Assembly (NCBI RefSeq): GCF_003073375.1
Contig: NZ_CP029002.1
Coordinates: 668,001-732,000 of the forward strand
Direction of reading: 5' to 3'
DNA length: 64,000 bases
DNA from: Lysinibacillus sp. 2017
Lineage (GTDB): Bacteria; Bacillota; Bacilli; Bacillales_A; Planococcaceae
Positions 48,014 through 57,102 of this stretch are shown in pieces (within the stretch, counting starts at the first letter, position 1; each line of letters starts with the position of its first letter). The position numbers and the translations under genes are program-made. The notes beneath the pieces were generated by a model. It was not told where the DNA came from. It made no database searches and worked only from the letters and a program-made list of their open reading frames with translations.

Positions 48014-49355
48014 TGTACAGTGGACGGACGTACAATGGAAAGCTATCTATGCGTTTGGCCATGACATTTTAGTATCCGCAGCAGCGGGGTCAGGAAAAAC
48101 GGCGGTACTTATTGAACGCCTTATCCAGAAAATTTTAGCACCAGAGGAAACACGCATTGATGTCGACGAATTGTTAGTTGTAACCTTCACGAATGCGTCG
48201 GCTTCCGAAATGCGTAATCGTATGGCAGAAGCATTAGAAAAGGCGATTTCAAAAGATCCGAACAATAGCTTTTTACGCCGTCAATTAAGCTTATTAAATA
48301 AAGCACAAATTTCCACATTACACTCGTTTTGCTTATCTATCTGTCGTGAATATGCGTACACGATTGATTTAGATCCAGGTTTTCGTTTAGCGAGTACCGA
48401 GGAAGCCGCACTTTTACAAGATGATGTGTTAATTGATGTGTTAGAAAAAGCATACCGCGGGGATATGGAACATTTATTTACGAAAGAAGAGCTTTACACG
48501 TTAGTTGATAGCTTTGCTTCGGATCGTAGTGACCAGGCGATTGAGCTGTTATTGCAGGAAATGTATAAAGTATCGCGTGTACAGCCAAGACCGTATGAAT
48601 GGCTAGAGACGCTGCCAGAAAAATACGATATAGACCCAGAACGCCCGATTGACGAATTAGCGATTGCTAAAGAAGTGCGCCCGTTTATTATTGCGAGTTT
48701 AAAAGAAGCGGTTAATCGACTTGAAAAGGGTTTGCAAATTGTCTCAGTCGTACCAGCTCTTCAAAAAAATAAAGAGCTATTTGAAGGGGAATATTTTGCG
48801 ACGAAGCAAGTGCTGGATGCGATGGAAAATAGCACGTGGGAAGAAGCCTATCATTTACTACCAGCAATTGAATTTGGTCGCATTAAGGCCGTGACAAAAA
48901 AAGATACTGATGATGACCGTAAGTTTTATGCGGTGGTAAAAGATCATCGTGACCAAGCGAAGGAAATGATTAATTCCTTAAAAGAATCCTTTTTTGCACG
49001 TCATCCGAAGCTATACGTTCAAGAAATGGCCGCGACAAAACCAATCATTGAAACACTTGTGAAGCTAACAATTGAATATAGTGAAGCGTTTAAAAAGGCG
49101 AAGGGTGAGCGCGGTTTACTCGACTTTTCAGATTTAGAGCATTACGCGTTAGAAATTTTAACAGACAAAGAAAGCAACACAAATCCACCCATCCCGTCTG
49201 ATGTGGCACTGAATTTTAAGGCTCGCTTTAAAGAAGTGCTTGTGGATGAGTATCAAGACGTCAATCGCCTACAAGAGACAATTTTACAGCTAGTAAAAAG
49301 TGGGACAGAAGAAAACGGCAATCTATTCATGGTTGGGGACGTAAAGCAATCTATT
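47988..49355 (+). CDS. addA: addA exon 1: helicase N-terminal part, interrupted by a group II intron
   Basis: GTG 47988 with AGGTGGTG upstream, overlapping the addB end. 456 codons up to GDVKQSI. Walker A AAAGSGKTAVLIERL near residue 35; motif Q/Ia region VTFTNASASEMRNRM; motif II VDEYQDVNRLQ near residue 427. The reading frame runs 12 bp into the intron and stops (VRP, stop), so without splicing only a truncated helicase would be made. Exon 2 continues exactly in frame at 51887 with YAFRLAEP, restoring helicase motif III. Confidence 0.95.
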
Positions 49356-51886
49356 GTGCGCCCATAAGGGTATTGTATATTTCACCATTTGGCGGTGAAT
49401 AAACTACAGAAACGGTTTAACTATCAGCCGACTTATCTTGGAGGGAAACCAAAGAGGGAGTGTAGCATGTCGGTTAAAGTCATAAGTTAACCTAAACGGA
49501 AAGGTTACGACTGAATGGCGAGATAGAAAAGATTCATATGAGGAAGAAGGCTAAACTGCTTGAAGAATAGTCCGAGTGGGGTCATGCTGGCACCGTCTAG
49601 GAAACCGTTTGAAACCTAGAATCTATTCTGTTCAGCGTATTAAATGCTTACGACTGAACATGGACGAGCGCTATAAATGGAGGCGTAAGTCTAGTTTCTA
49701 ATTCATGAAAGAATAGACACACTTCAAGATTGAAGAAAAGGATGAACGTTCCTTCCGACAATGAATCGAGCCTGTATACAATATACTAAATGGGGATTAC
49801 CTAATTTGGAACGCCACTAGGCTATGTACAAAGGTACTGAATATCCAATACGGTAACGGAGCTCCCGTAGTAGTCCGAGATAGGGAAAGCCTATTACATG
49901 GCGAAGGGGAGCAGCTTATAACGTATAAAACAATAAAGAAAGGAGCGAAATGCTCTATGCAAAGTTCAGAAATTGTCTTATACAATCTATCGAAACAAGC
50001 AATGAAAGACGGCTTTGAGTTTGACCGTCTGTACAGACATTTATACAACGAAGATTTTTATAAAAAAGCCTATACAAAGATATATATAAATAAAGGTAGT
50101 GCAACAAAAGGTATCGATGATGAAACGGCAGATGGATTTGGTGAAGAAAAAATTCAAGCGATTATTGAATTACTGAAAGATGAAAGTTACCAGCCAAAGC
50201 CAGTACGTCGCATTCATATCCCAAAGAAAAACGGAGATACAAGACCGCTTGGTATCCCTACATTTACAGACCGTTTAGTACAAGAAGTATGTCGTATGCT
50301 TTTAGAATCAATTTATGAGCCGAATTTTTCAAATCATTCTCATGGTTTTAGAACGAAAAGAAGTTGTCACACAGCATTAATCGAAATTAAGAAAACCTTC
50401 ACAGGTGTAAATTGGTTTATCGAAGGTGATATAAAAGGATTTTTCGATAATATTAATCATCAAGTGCTAATAAATATTTTGCGTAAACGAATTAAAGATG
50501 AAAAGTTTATTCGTCTTATGTGGAAATTCTTAAAAGCAGGATTCGTTGAAGATTGGCGATTCCAGAAGACGCATAGTGGGACTCCACAGGGCGGTATTAT
50601 TAGCCCACTACTCGCAAATATTTATTTAAATGAATTTGATGAATACGTTGAAAATGAATTGAAACCTTCATTTGATTTAGGTGAACCGAAAAAAGGACGT
50701 AAACGAAATATGGAATATCGTAAATACGATATGCGTAATCAGCGTTTATCGAAAAAGATTATTGCGACAGAAGATGAAACATTACGACAACAATTGATTG
50801 AAGAATATAAGGCGAATAAGAAAATAATGCTTAATTTAGCGTACTATGAACCAAATACCGATACGTATAAAGCAATGGAATATGTGCGTTATGCAGATGA
50901 TTTTATTGTCGGTGTAAACGGGAGTAAAGAGGATTGTGAACGCTTAAAACAAGCAATGAAAGACTTTTTGAAAGACCGTTTACAATTAGAGCTATCGGAA
51001 GAAAAGACACTCATTACACATAGTACAAAGTTCGCTCGATTTTTAAGCTACGATATTTCAATTAGCCATGATTTAAGTGTGGCAAAAGATAAAAACGGTG
51101 TAAAAAAACGTAAATATAGAGGATATGTTCAACTACGAATACCTCAAGGGACAATTGAAAAGGTCATCTTGAAAAATAAGATGGTCAAAGATATTGATGC
51201 GAAACAATGGGATATGTTGCATCGGCCAAGACTTGTCGGTCTACCTGATTTAGAAGTCATCGAAATATATAACGCAGAGCTACGTGGACTTTACAACTAT
51301 TATGCATTAGCAGAAAATGTAAGTCAGAAAATGTGGCAATTGCGTTATGTAATGGAATATAGCTGTTTGAAAACACTTGCGAATAAATACAAATCCACAG
51401 TATCAAAAATGAAGGTTAAGTTTAAGCAAGGTAAGTACTGGGGAGTAAAGTATGAAACAAAGCAAGGTGAAAGAGTAGCTTATTTCTATAAAGATGGTTT
51501 TGAAAAAAAGAAAGATATTTTACAATCAGAAATGGACCAACTACCAAATTTATATGTATATCAAGGCAGAAATGATTTAGAAAAACGACTTAGTGCAAAA
51601 CAATGCGAATTATGTGGAGACAACCACCCAGATACAAAGTTCGAAATTCATCATGTAAATAAAATTAAGAACTTAAAAGGTAAGGAATATTGGGAACGGA
51701 CGATGCTCGCAAAGCAACGAAAAACACTAGTCGTATGTATAAAATGTCATAAAGAAATTCATAAACAACGATAGATTTGTTATAAGTGGAGAGCCGTATA
51801 CTCTGAGAGGAGTACGTACGGTTCGGGGAGGGGTTCTCCGGAAACCTACTACAGCAATGTAGCAAGGCGCTGGGTTCCTACTCTAC
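49356..51886 (+). mobile_element. Complete group II intron inserted in addA
   Basis: 2,531 bp in the sense orientation of addA. The 5' end is GTGCG, the group II consensus. The 3' end is AC. A 34-nt domain V lies at 51791-51824, beginning GAGCCGTATA and ending GTACGTACGGTTC, with the catalytic AGC triad, and a domain VI-like stem follows. A candidate EBS1, AATAGA at 49712-49717, is the exact complement of the last six exon bases TCTATT (IBS1). The ORF lies in domain IV. Excision joins ATT to TAT and rebuilds an intact addA. All parts needed for splicing and retrohoming seem present. Confidence 0.93.
49957..51774 (+). CDS. ltrA: Group II intron reverse transcriptase/maturase with HNH endonuclease
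   Basis: 605 residues, ATG with AAAGGAG about 11 nt upstream. RT domain: TRPLGIPTFTDRLVQEV (RT1), FIEGDIKGFFDNINH (RT3), GTPQGGIISPLLANIYL (RT4), active site YVRYADDF (RT5). Maturase/X domain with YNAELRGLYNYYALAENVS near residue 430. C-terminal HNH endonuclease: CELCG, FEIHHVNK, CIKCHKEIH. The protein assists splicing and copies the intron into DNA. Its full domain set suggests an active or recently active element. ltrA is used here as a family name. Confidence 0.95.
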   Translation: MQSSEIVLYNLSKQAMKDGFEFDRLYRHLYNEDFYKKAYTKIYINKGSATKGIDDETADGFGEEKIQAIIELLKDESYQPKPVRRIHIPKKNGDTRPLGIPTFTDRLVQEVCRMLLESIYEPNFSNHSHGFRTKRSCHTALIEIKKTFTGVNWFIEGDIKGFFDNINHQVLINILRKRIKDEKFIRLMWKFLKAGFVEDWRFQKTHSGTPQGGIISPLLANIYLNEFDEYVENELKPSFDLGEPKKGRKRNMEYRKYDMRNQRLSKKIIATEDETLRQQLIEEYKANKKIMLNLAYYEPNTDTYKAMEYVRYADDFIVGVNGSKEDCERLKQAMKDFLKDRLQLELSEEKTLITHSTKFARFLSYDISISHDLSVAKDKNGVKKRKYRGYVQLRIPQGTIEKVILKNKMVKDIDAKQWDMLHRPRLVGLPDLEVIEIYNAELRGLYNYYALAENVSQKMWQLRYVMEYSCLKTLANKYKSTVSKMKVKFKQGKYWGVKYETKQGERVAYFYKDGFEKKKDILQSEMDQLPNLYVYQGRNDLEKRLSAKQCELCGDNHPDTKFEIHHVNKIKNLKGKEYWERTMLAKQRKTLVVCIKCHKEIHKQR

Positions 51887-54241
51887 TATGCGTTCCGACT
51901 AGCTGAACCACGCTTATTCCTTGAGAAATATAAGCGTTTTGAGGAAGAGCCAACGAATACTGGCATGAAAATTGATTTAAATGCGAACTTCCGTAGTCGT
52001 TCTGAAGTGCTTGAAGGGACAAACTATGTATTCGAGCAAATTATGGATGAGGAAGTCGGTGAAATCGTTTATGACGAGCAGGCCAAGCTGAAATTTGGTG
52101 CAAGCTACGATGAACAGCATGTACCGATTGAACTTGTGTTATTAGAAGGTAATTCTAAGGCACAAGTCGTTCCAGGCGCTGAAGAAGGCACCGAAGAGGA
52201 AGAAAGTATTAGCGCGGCACAGCAAGAGGCACGTTATATTATTAAACGAATCCGTGACCTCGTAGAAAATGGTGGACAAGTATATAATCCGAAAACGAAG
52301 TCAACACGTTCGATTAGCTACCGCGATATTGTCGTGTTAATGCGCTCACGTTCGTGGTATACGACATTTGCCGAAGAATTTAAACTCGCTGGATTACCGC
52401 TTTATGCAGAAACAGATGGCGGGTACTTCGAGTCACTTGAAGTGATGATTATGCTGAATACGTTAAAAGTCATCGACAATCCGTATCAGGACATTCCACT
52501 CGCTTCCGTGTTGCGCGCACCGTTTATCGGTCTAACCGAAAATGAACTAGCCGCGATTCGCTTAGTAAATGGGAAGGCGCCATTTTATGATGCGTTGAAA
52601 CAGTATTACGAACAAGCCAGTGGTGAACTACCGATTCCTACCGAACAGAAGCTACAAAAGTTTTTTGCGTTGCATGAAAAATGGCGTAATTTCTCACGTC
52701 ACGGCTCACTCGCAGATTTAATTTGGCAAGTGTATTTAGATACGAATTATTTCGAAATGGTTGGGGCAATGGCAAATGGCAAGCAGCGCCAGGCGAACTT
52801 ACGCGCATTACATGACCGCGCATTAAGTTATGAAAAAACATCGTTCCGCGGCTTATTCCGTTTCCTTCGCTTCATAGACCGTATGCATTCACGCGGGGAT
52901 GATTTAGGAATCGCCAAATCTATTGGTGAAGCAGATGATGTCGTGACCTTATTGACGATTCATAAATCAAAAGGACTGGAGTACCCGGTCGTATTTGTGG
53001 CGGGTATGAGTAGAACATTCAATACAAAAGATTTAGGCAGTCGATACATTTTTGATCAAGAATTTGGGCTAGCGATTAAGTCAGTAAATCCTGATTTAAA
53101 TATCATTTCCACATCGCTTCCGCATCTTTACGTCAAAGAGAAAAAGCTTGCGAAAATGAAAGCTGAAGAAATGCGCGTTTTATACGTGGCGATGACGCGT
53201 GCAAAGGAACGACTCATTTTAGTAGGCTCGATTAAGGATTGGGAAAAGCAAAAAGAAGAATGGGCATTTTATCAAGATATGCAGGAAAAGGTGCTACCAA
53301 GTTATGTACGCGCGAAGGCTAATAGCTATTTAAGTTGGGTCGGTCCATCCGTTGCACGACATAGCGACTTTTTCTTTTCAAATTACGGCTATGAAAAACA
53401 AGCGGTTACTACCGAAAAATGGTCAGTAAACATCATTCCTAATAATGAATTTTTAGTAGCTTTAGAAGCGCCCCCACTAGAGGAAGAAAAGCTAGAAGAA
53501 GTAGTAAATGAAGAGCTTGTTCAGCTATTAACCAATCGTTTTTCTACACGCTATCCATACGAGCAGGCGGTTACGAAAAAATCGAAAACGTCAGTAAGTG
53601 AGCTGAAGCGTTTAGAAAGCTTGCAACGTATGGAAGAAGAACAATTGTATAACTTAGAAGCGAAACGTTACGTAAAGGCAAATGTACCAAGCTTTATGTT
53701 AAAAGGGAAAAAAGAACGTAAATTATCAGCAACTGAAACGGGTACTGCGGTCCACGCAGTGATGCAGCATCTTCCACAACAAGGCTTTACGACACTAGAA
53801 GAAACACAGCATTTTATTCAGTCATTAGTCGACCGTCAATTGCTTCAGCAAATTGAAGCAGATGCGGTATCAGCTGAAAAAGTGTTGGCCTTTTTTACAA
53901 CAAATGTGGGCCAACGCTTTGTACATGCAAAAGAAATATTACGCGAAGTACCATTTACGCTCAGCTTGAAGGATACAGACGGGGATTCGCAAATTATTCA
54001 AGGGGTTATTGACTGCTTGTTTGAAGATGAATTCGGTGAATGGGTGCTACTGGATTACAAAACGGATTATATTGAAGGTTCTATTTTAGAAGATTTTGAG
54101 AAAATTAAACAAAAAATGACAAAGTCCTACCAAATTCAATTAAACTATTATCAGCATGCTATTGAATCGATCAAACGTATTCAAGTGAGCGAACGATTAT
54201 TATATTTATATAGCATTGGACAAGAAGTGAAGATTGATTAG
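51887..54241 (+). CDS. addA: addA exon 2: helicase C-terminal part and nuclease
   Basis: 785 codons including the stop, beginning YAFRLAEPRLFLEKYK, in frame with exon 1; the total is 1,240 residues, close to the roughly 1,230 of B. subtilis AddA. Motif IV LNANFRSRSEVL; motif V LLTIHKSKGLEYPVVF; motif VI RVLYVAMTRAKERLIL; nuclease GTAVHAVMQ, GVIDCLFEDEFGEWVLLDYK. An automatic call would start at the internal ATG 51965. The product with AddB repairs double-strand breaks. 11 bp before the DUF418 gene. Confidence 0.95.
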   Translation, partial: YAFRLAEPRLFLEKYKRFEEEPTNTGMKIDLNANFRSRSEVLEGTNYVFEQIMDEEVGEIVYDEQAKLKFGASYDEQHVPIELVLLEGNSKAQVVPGAEEGTEEEESISAAQQEARYIIKRIRDLVENGGQVYNPKTKSTRSISYRDIVVLMRSRSWYTTFAEEFKLAGLPLYAETDGGYFESLEVMIMLNTLKVIDNPYQDIPLASVLRAPFIGLTENELAAIRLVNGKAPFYDALKQYYEQASGELPIPTEQKLQKFFALHEKWRNFSRHGSLADLIWQVYLDTNYFEMVGAMANGKQRQANLRALHDRALSYEKTSFRGLFRFLRFIDRMHSRGDDLGIAKSIGEADDVVTLLTIHKSKGLEYPVVFVAGMSRTFNTKDLGSRYIFDQEFGLAIKSVNPDLNIISTSLPHLYVKEKKLAKMKAEEMRVLYVAMTRAKERLILVGSIKDWEKQKEEWAFYQDMQEKVLPSYVRAKANSYLSWVGPSVARHSDFFFSNYGYEKQAVTTEKWSVNIIPNNEFLVALEAPPLEEEKLEEVVNEELVQLLTNRFSTRYPYEQAVTKKSKTSVSELKRLESLQRMEEEQLYNLEAKRYVKANVPSFMLKGKKERKLSATETGTAVHAVMQHLPQQGFTTLEETQHFIQSLVDRQLLQQIEADAVSAEKVLAFFTTNVGQRFVHAKEILREVPFTLSLKDTDGDSQIIQGVIDCLFEDEFGEWVLLDYKTDYIEGSILEDFEKIKQKMTKSYQIQLNYYQHAIESIKRIQVSERLLYLYSIGQEVKID

Positions 54242-54252
54242 GAGGACTAACA

Positions 54253-55416
54253 GTGAATTTTAGACCAGTTGGTGTGAATGAACGCATCGCAACGTTAGAT
54301 ATTTTACGTGGCTTTAGCTTACTTGGCATTTTACTTGTGAATATGTTCGGCTTCTATTTACCAATGCCGCATATTGCCGATTTAAGTAGTTGGTTTACAG
54401 AGGCCAAAGACATTATTTTGCAACAATACTTAGATATTTATGTGCAAAGTAGTTTTTATCCGTTATTTTCTATGCTGTTCGGGTATGGTTTAGCAATGCA
54501 GTTTTTAAAAGCGAAAGCGAATGGCACGAACTTTTATAAATTTGCACCGAAACGTTTAGTTATTTTATTTGTTATTGGGATGCTTCACGCTTTTCTTATT
54601 TGGTGGGGCGATATTTTAGCAACATATGCATTTTGTGGCGTGTTTTTAATGGCCTTTTTACGTTTACGTTCAGGTGGGTTATTAACGGTAGCTATTGTAT
54701 TAAACGGGTTGTATCATTTCTTCTTTATAAGTGTGTACATGCTTGGTGGTTTTTTCAACGAGCCGACAAGTACATTGTCTGTTGATATTACGGCCATTCA
54801 AAATGCTGTTACTGCCTATGGTGTAGGGAATTGGATGGATGCCTTCACGCAACGTCTAGATGACTTAGCGATTCAGTTAAGCACGATTATGTGGATTTCT
54901 TCACTATTTACAATTTTACCGTATATGTTGGTTGGCGCTGCAATGGCGAAATGGCGTTTAATCGAACGAGCAAAAGAAAAGTTAGTTTTATGGATTGTGT
55001 TAGCAGTTGTTGGTCTTGGCGTTGGAATTTATGTGAAAAGCTTACCGATTGCAGGAGCTCAAACATTTGGTAATGACTATTTACAAGTGTATGTAGGGGG
55101 ACCTATTTTAGCGATTGGTTATATTGCGGTGATTGTGTTATTAACTCAGTTACCGGTAATCGTGAAAATTTTGTCGCCGATTGCCAAGGCAGGACGTATG
55201 TCGATGACGCTGTATTTAATGCAATCGATTGTTTGCACGGCACTATTTTATAATTGGGGCTTTGGCTTGTATGGAAAAGTCGATGTCCAAATGGGGATTT
55301 ACATTGCGCTCGGATTATTTATCGTACAAGTGCTATTTGCGGAGCTATGGTTGTCGAAGTTTAAACAGGGACCACTTGAAGCAGCAATCAAGCGATTAAC
55401 TTATGGAAAGAACTAG
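54253..55416 (+). CDS. DUF418 family membrane protein
   Basis: 387 residues from GTG 54253 with GGAGG upstream. N-terminus RIATLDILRGFSLLGILLVN and a C-terminal LMQSI...LWLSKFKQGPLE segment are family signatures (YeiB, YxaH type). About eight to ten membrane spans. It is 11 bp from addA, so probably cotranscribed, but no functional link is obvious. Related proteins resemble acyltransferase membrane domains; the substrate is unknown. Confidence 0.85.
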   Translation: MNFRPVGVNERIATLDILRGFSLLGILLVNMFGFYLPMPHIADLSSWFTEAKDIILQQYLDIYVQSSFYPLFSMLFGYGLAMQFLKAKANGTNFYKFAPKRLVILFVIGMLHAFLIWWGDILATYAFCGVFLMAFLRLRSGGLLTVAIVLNGLYHFFFISVYMLGGFFNEPTSTLSVDITAIQNAVTAYGVGNWMDAFTQRLDDLAIQLSTIMWISSLFTILPYMLVGAAMAKWRLIERAKEKLVLWIVLAVVGLGVGIYVKSLPIAGAQTFGNDYLQVYVGGPILAIGYIAVIVLLTQLPVIVKILSPIAKAGRMSMTLYLMQSIVCTALFYNWGFGLYGKVDVQMGIYIALGLFIVQVLFAELWLSKFKQGPLEAAIKRLTYGKN

Positions 55417-55558
55417 CTAGTAAAAGCCCGATTGTATGAACTAATAATACGTGGAAAAAAAGCATCCACGGATTAAAGTTCATCTTTATCAGAAAAGTAA
55501 GGTAATTCTATCGATTATGATGTATTATGTAAAAAAAGCAGAAGGAGCGCTCTACATT

Positions 55559-56461
55559 ATGAAACTGTTATCATTTAAACTAAAAGATCAAATTAAATTT
55601 GGACCAAAAGTAAAAAGAGAAGAAGCGGTATGGGATGTTGTTGAAATTCAAAAGCAACTTAATATTTTACCTACCTTTCCTGAAACGATTATTGAAGGTA
55701 TTACATTAGGTTTTGATTTTGTTGAACAAGTTCGTAAATTAGTAGATGCGGCACAAAAGGCTGAGAATAATGCACAATTTAAATTAGCTTTTACAGATAT
55801 TGAATGGCTTTCTCCAATTCCACGCACACCGAAAAATATTTTATGTGTTGGAAAAAACTATAATGATCATGCAGTCGAAATGGGTGCTGACAAGGCGCCA
55901 GAAAATATTATGATTTTTACAAAGTCACCAACGGCTATTGCTGCCGATGAAACAACGTTACCTGTACATGCAGAACTTACAGATTCACTGGATTATGAAG
56001 GTGAATTAGCTGTAGTTATTGGAAAGCGCGGAAAAAATATTCCTAAAGGGATGGCGATTGACTACATTTTTGGCTATACAATTGCTAACGATATTACAGC
56101 GCGTGACTTACAGCAAAAGCATAAACAATTCTTCTTAGGTAAGAGTTTAGATGGTAGTTGCCCAATGGGACCATACTTAGTATCAAAAGATGAAATTCCA
56201 GATCCGCATGCGTTGTCAATCGTTACAAAAGTAAATGGTGAAGTTCGTCAAAATAGTTCGACGAAAGATATGATGTTCTCGGTGTCTGACATTATCTCGA
56301 TTATTTCAAACTATGTGACGCTAGAGCCTGGTGACGTAATCTTAACGGGAACACCAGCTGGAGTTGGTAAAGGCATGAATCCTCCGCAATTTTTAAAAGC
56401 AGGCGATGAAGTGAAAATTGCAATTGAAGGAATTGGGACTTTAGCGAACCGATTTGCCTAA
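55559..56461 (+). CDS. yisK: Fumarylacetoacetate hydrolase family protein YisK
   Basis: 300 residues from ATG 55559 with AGAAGGAG upstream; an upstream in-frame extension to 55451 lacks support. FAH core: NILCVGKNYNDHAVEMG near 98, metal-binding glutamates in DYEGELAVVIGKRG, FGYTIANDITARDLQ, then LTGTPAGVGKGMNPP. B. subtilis YisK has the same length, shows oxaloacetate decarboxylase activity and associates with the Mbl cytoskeleton. yisK-yisL order is conserved. Confidence 0.9.
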   Translation: MKLLSFKLKDQIKFGPKVKREEAVWDVVEIQKQLNILPTFPETIIEGITLGFDFVEQVRKLVDAAQKAENNAQFKLAFTDIEWLSPIPRTPKNILCVGKNYNDHAVEMGADKAPENIMIFTKSPTAIAADETTLPVHAELTDSLDYEGELAVVIGKRGKNIPKGMAIDYIFGYTIANDITARDLQQKHKQFFLGKSLDGSCPMGPYLVSKDEIPDPHALSIVTKVNGEVRQNSSTKDMMFSVSDIISIISNYVTLEPGDVILTGTPAGVGKGMNPPQFLKAGDEVKIAIEGIGTLANRFA

Positions 56462-56559
56462 TAGTAAAGTAAGAATAGTGAAATCTTATTCATTGTATTC
56501 TAGTCTTCTCACATGGTAGGATATTGTTTGTAGAGAAAAAATAGAAGAGGTGAAAATAT

Positions 56560-56928
56560 ATGGATTTCTTAACTAGTGGTACACACTTACACATTACAAC
56601 ATGGGTAATCGCATTAGTACTATTCTTCATTGCAGCATTTGCTAGCAAGAAGTTAACAGGCGTTCAAATGGCATTACGTGTAATGTACATTTTAGTGATT
56701 ATTACAGGTGGCGCATTATTCTTAGAATGGCGTGACAAAATCGCAGAGGGCGGTATGAATTATGATATGAAGGTCTTATTTGCTATTTTAGTAATTGGCT
56801 TCATGGAAATGATTTTAGCGCGTAAAAACAAAGGTAAATCTGTGAATGTATTTTGGGTTTTATTTGCCATTGTGTTATTAGTAACACTTTACCTAGGCTT
56901 AAGCATGGGTATAGGCATAAACTTCTAA
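56560..56928 (+). CDS. yisL: YisL family (UPF0344/DUF1516) membrane protein
   Basis: 122 residues, ATG with AGAGGTG upstream. Four membrane spans at about 12-30, 38-60, 70-88 and 95-118 cover nearly the whole protein; THLHITTWVIALVLFFIA is typical of the family start. Function unknown. Next to yisK as in B. subtilis. Confidence 0.9.
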   Translation: MDFLTSGTHLHITTWVIALVLFFIAAFASKKLTGVQMALRVMYILVIITGGALFLEWRDKIAEGGMNYDMKVLFAILVIGFMEMILARKNKGKSVNVFWVLFAIVLLVTLYLGLSMGIGINF

Positions 56929-56940
56929 TATGCCAACTCC

Positions 56941-56978
56941 AACCACTTCGAAGCAATTGCTTTCGAAGTGGTTTTTTC
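56941..56978 (+). terminator. Terminator after yisL
   Basis: AACCACTTCGAA / TTCGAAGTGGTT perfect stem, short loop, then six T. Confidence 0.9.
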
Positions 56979-57102
56979 TATTTTTACACATTTTTGTCAC
57001 GGATTTGTCTTATTTGCTATAAATAACTTGGGTAATCATAGCTAGTTACCTAGTTTTTTTGGTAAAATGACGATGGATTGTTGTGAAAGAGAGGGAATCA
57101 AA

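Noticed and set aside
49797-50048. 83-codon minus-strand frame at the start of the intron ORF
   Set aside because: Antisense shadow of the reverse transcriptase and intron structure.
49356-51965. addA as a pseudogene
   Set aside because: Both exons join in frame at a consensus group II boundary and the intron looks complete.
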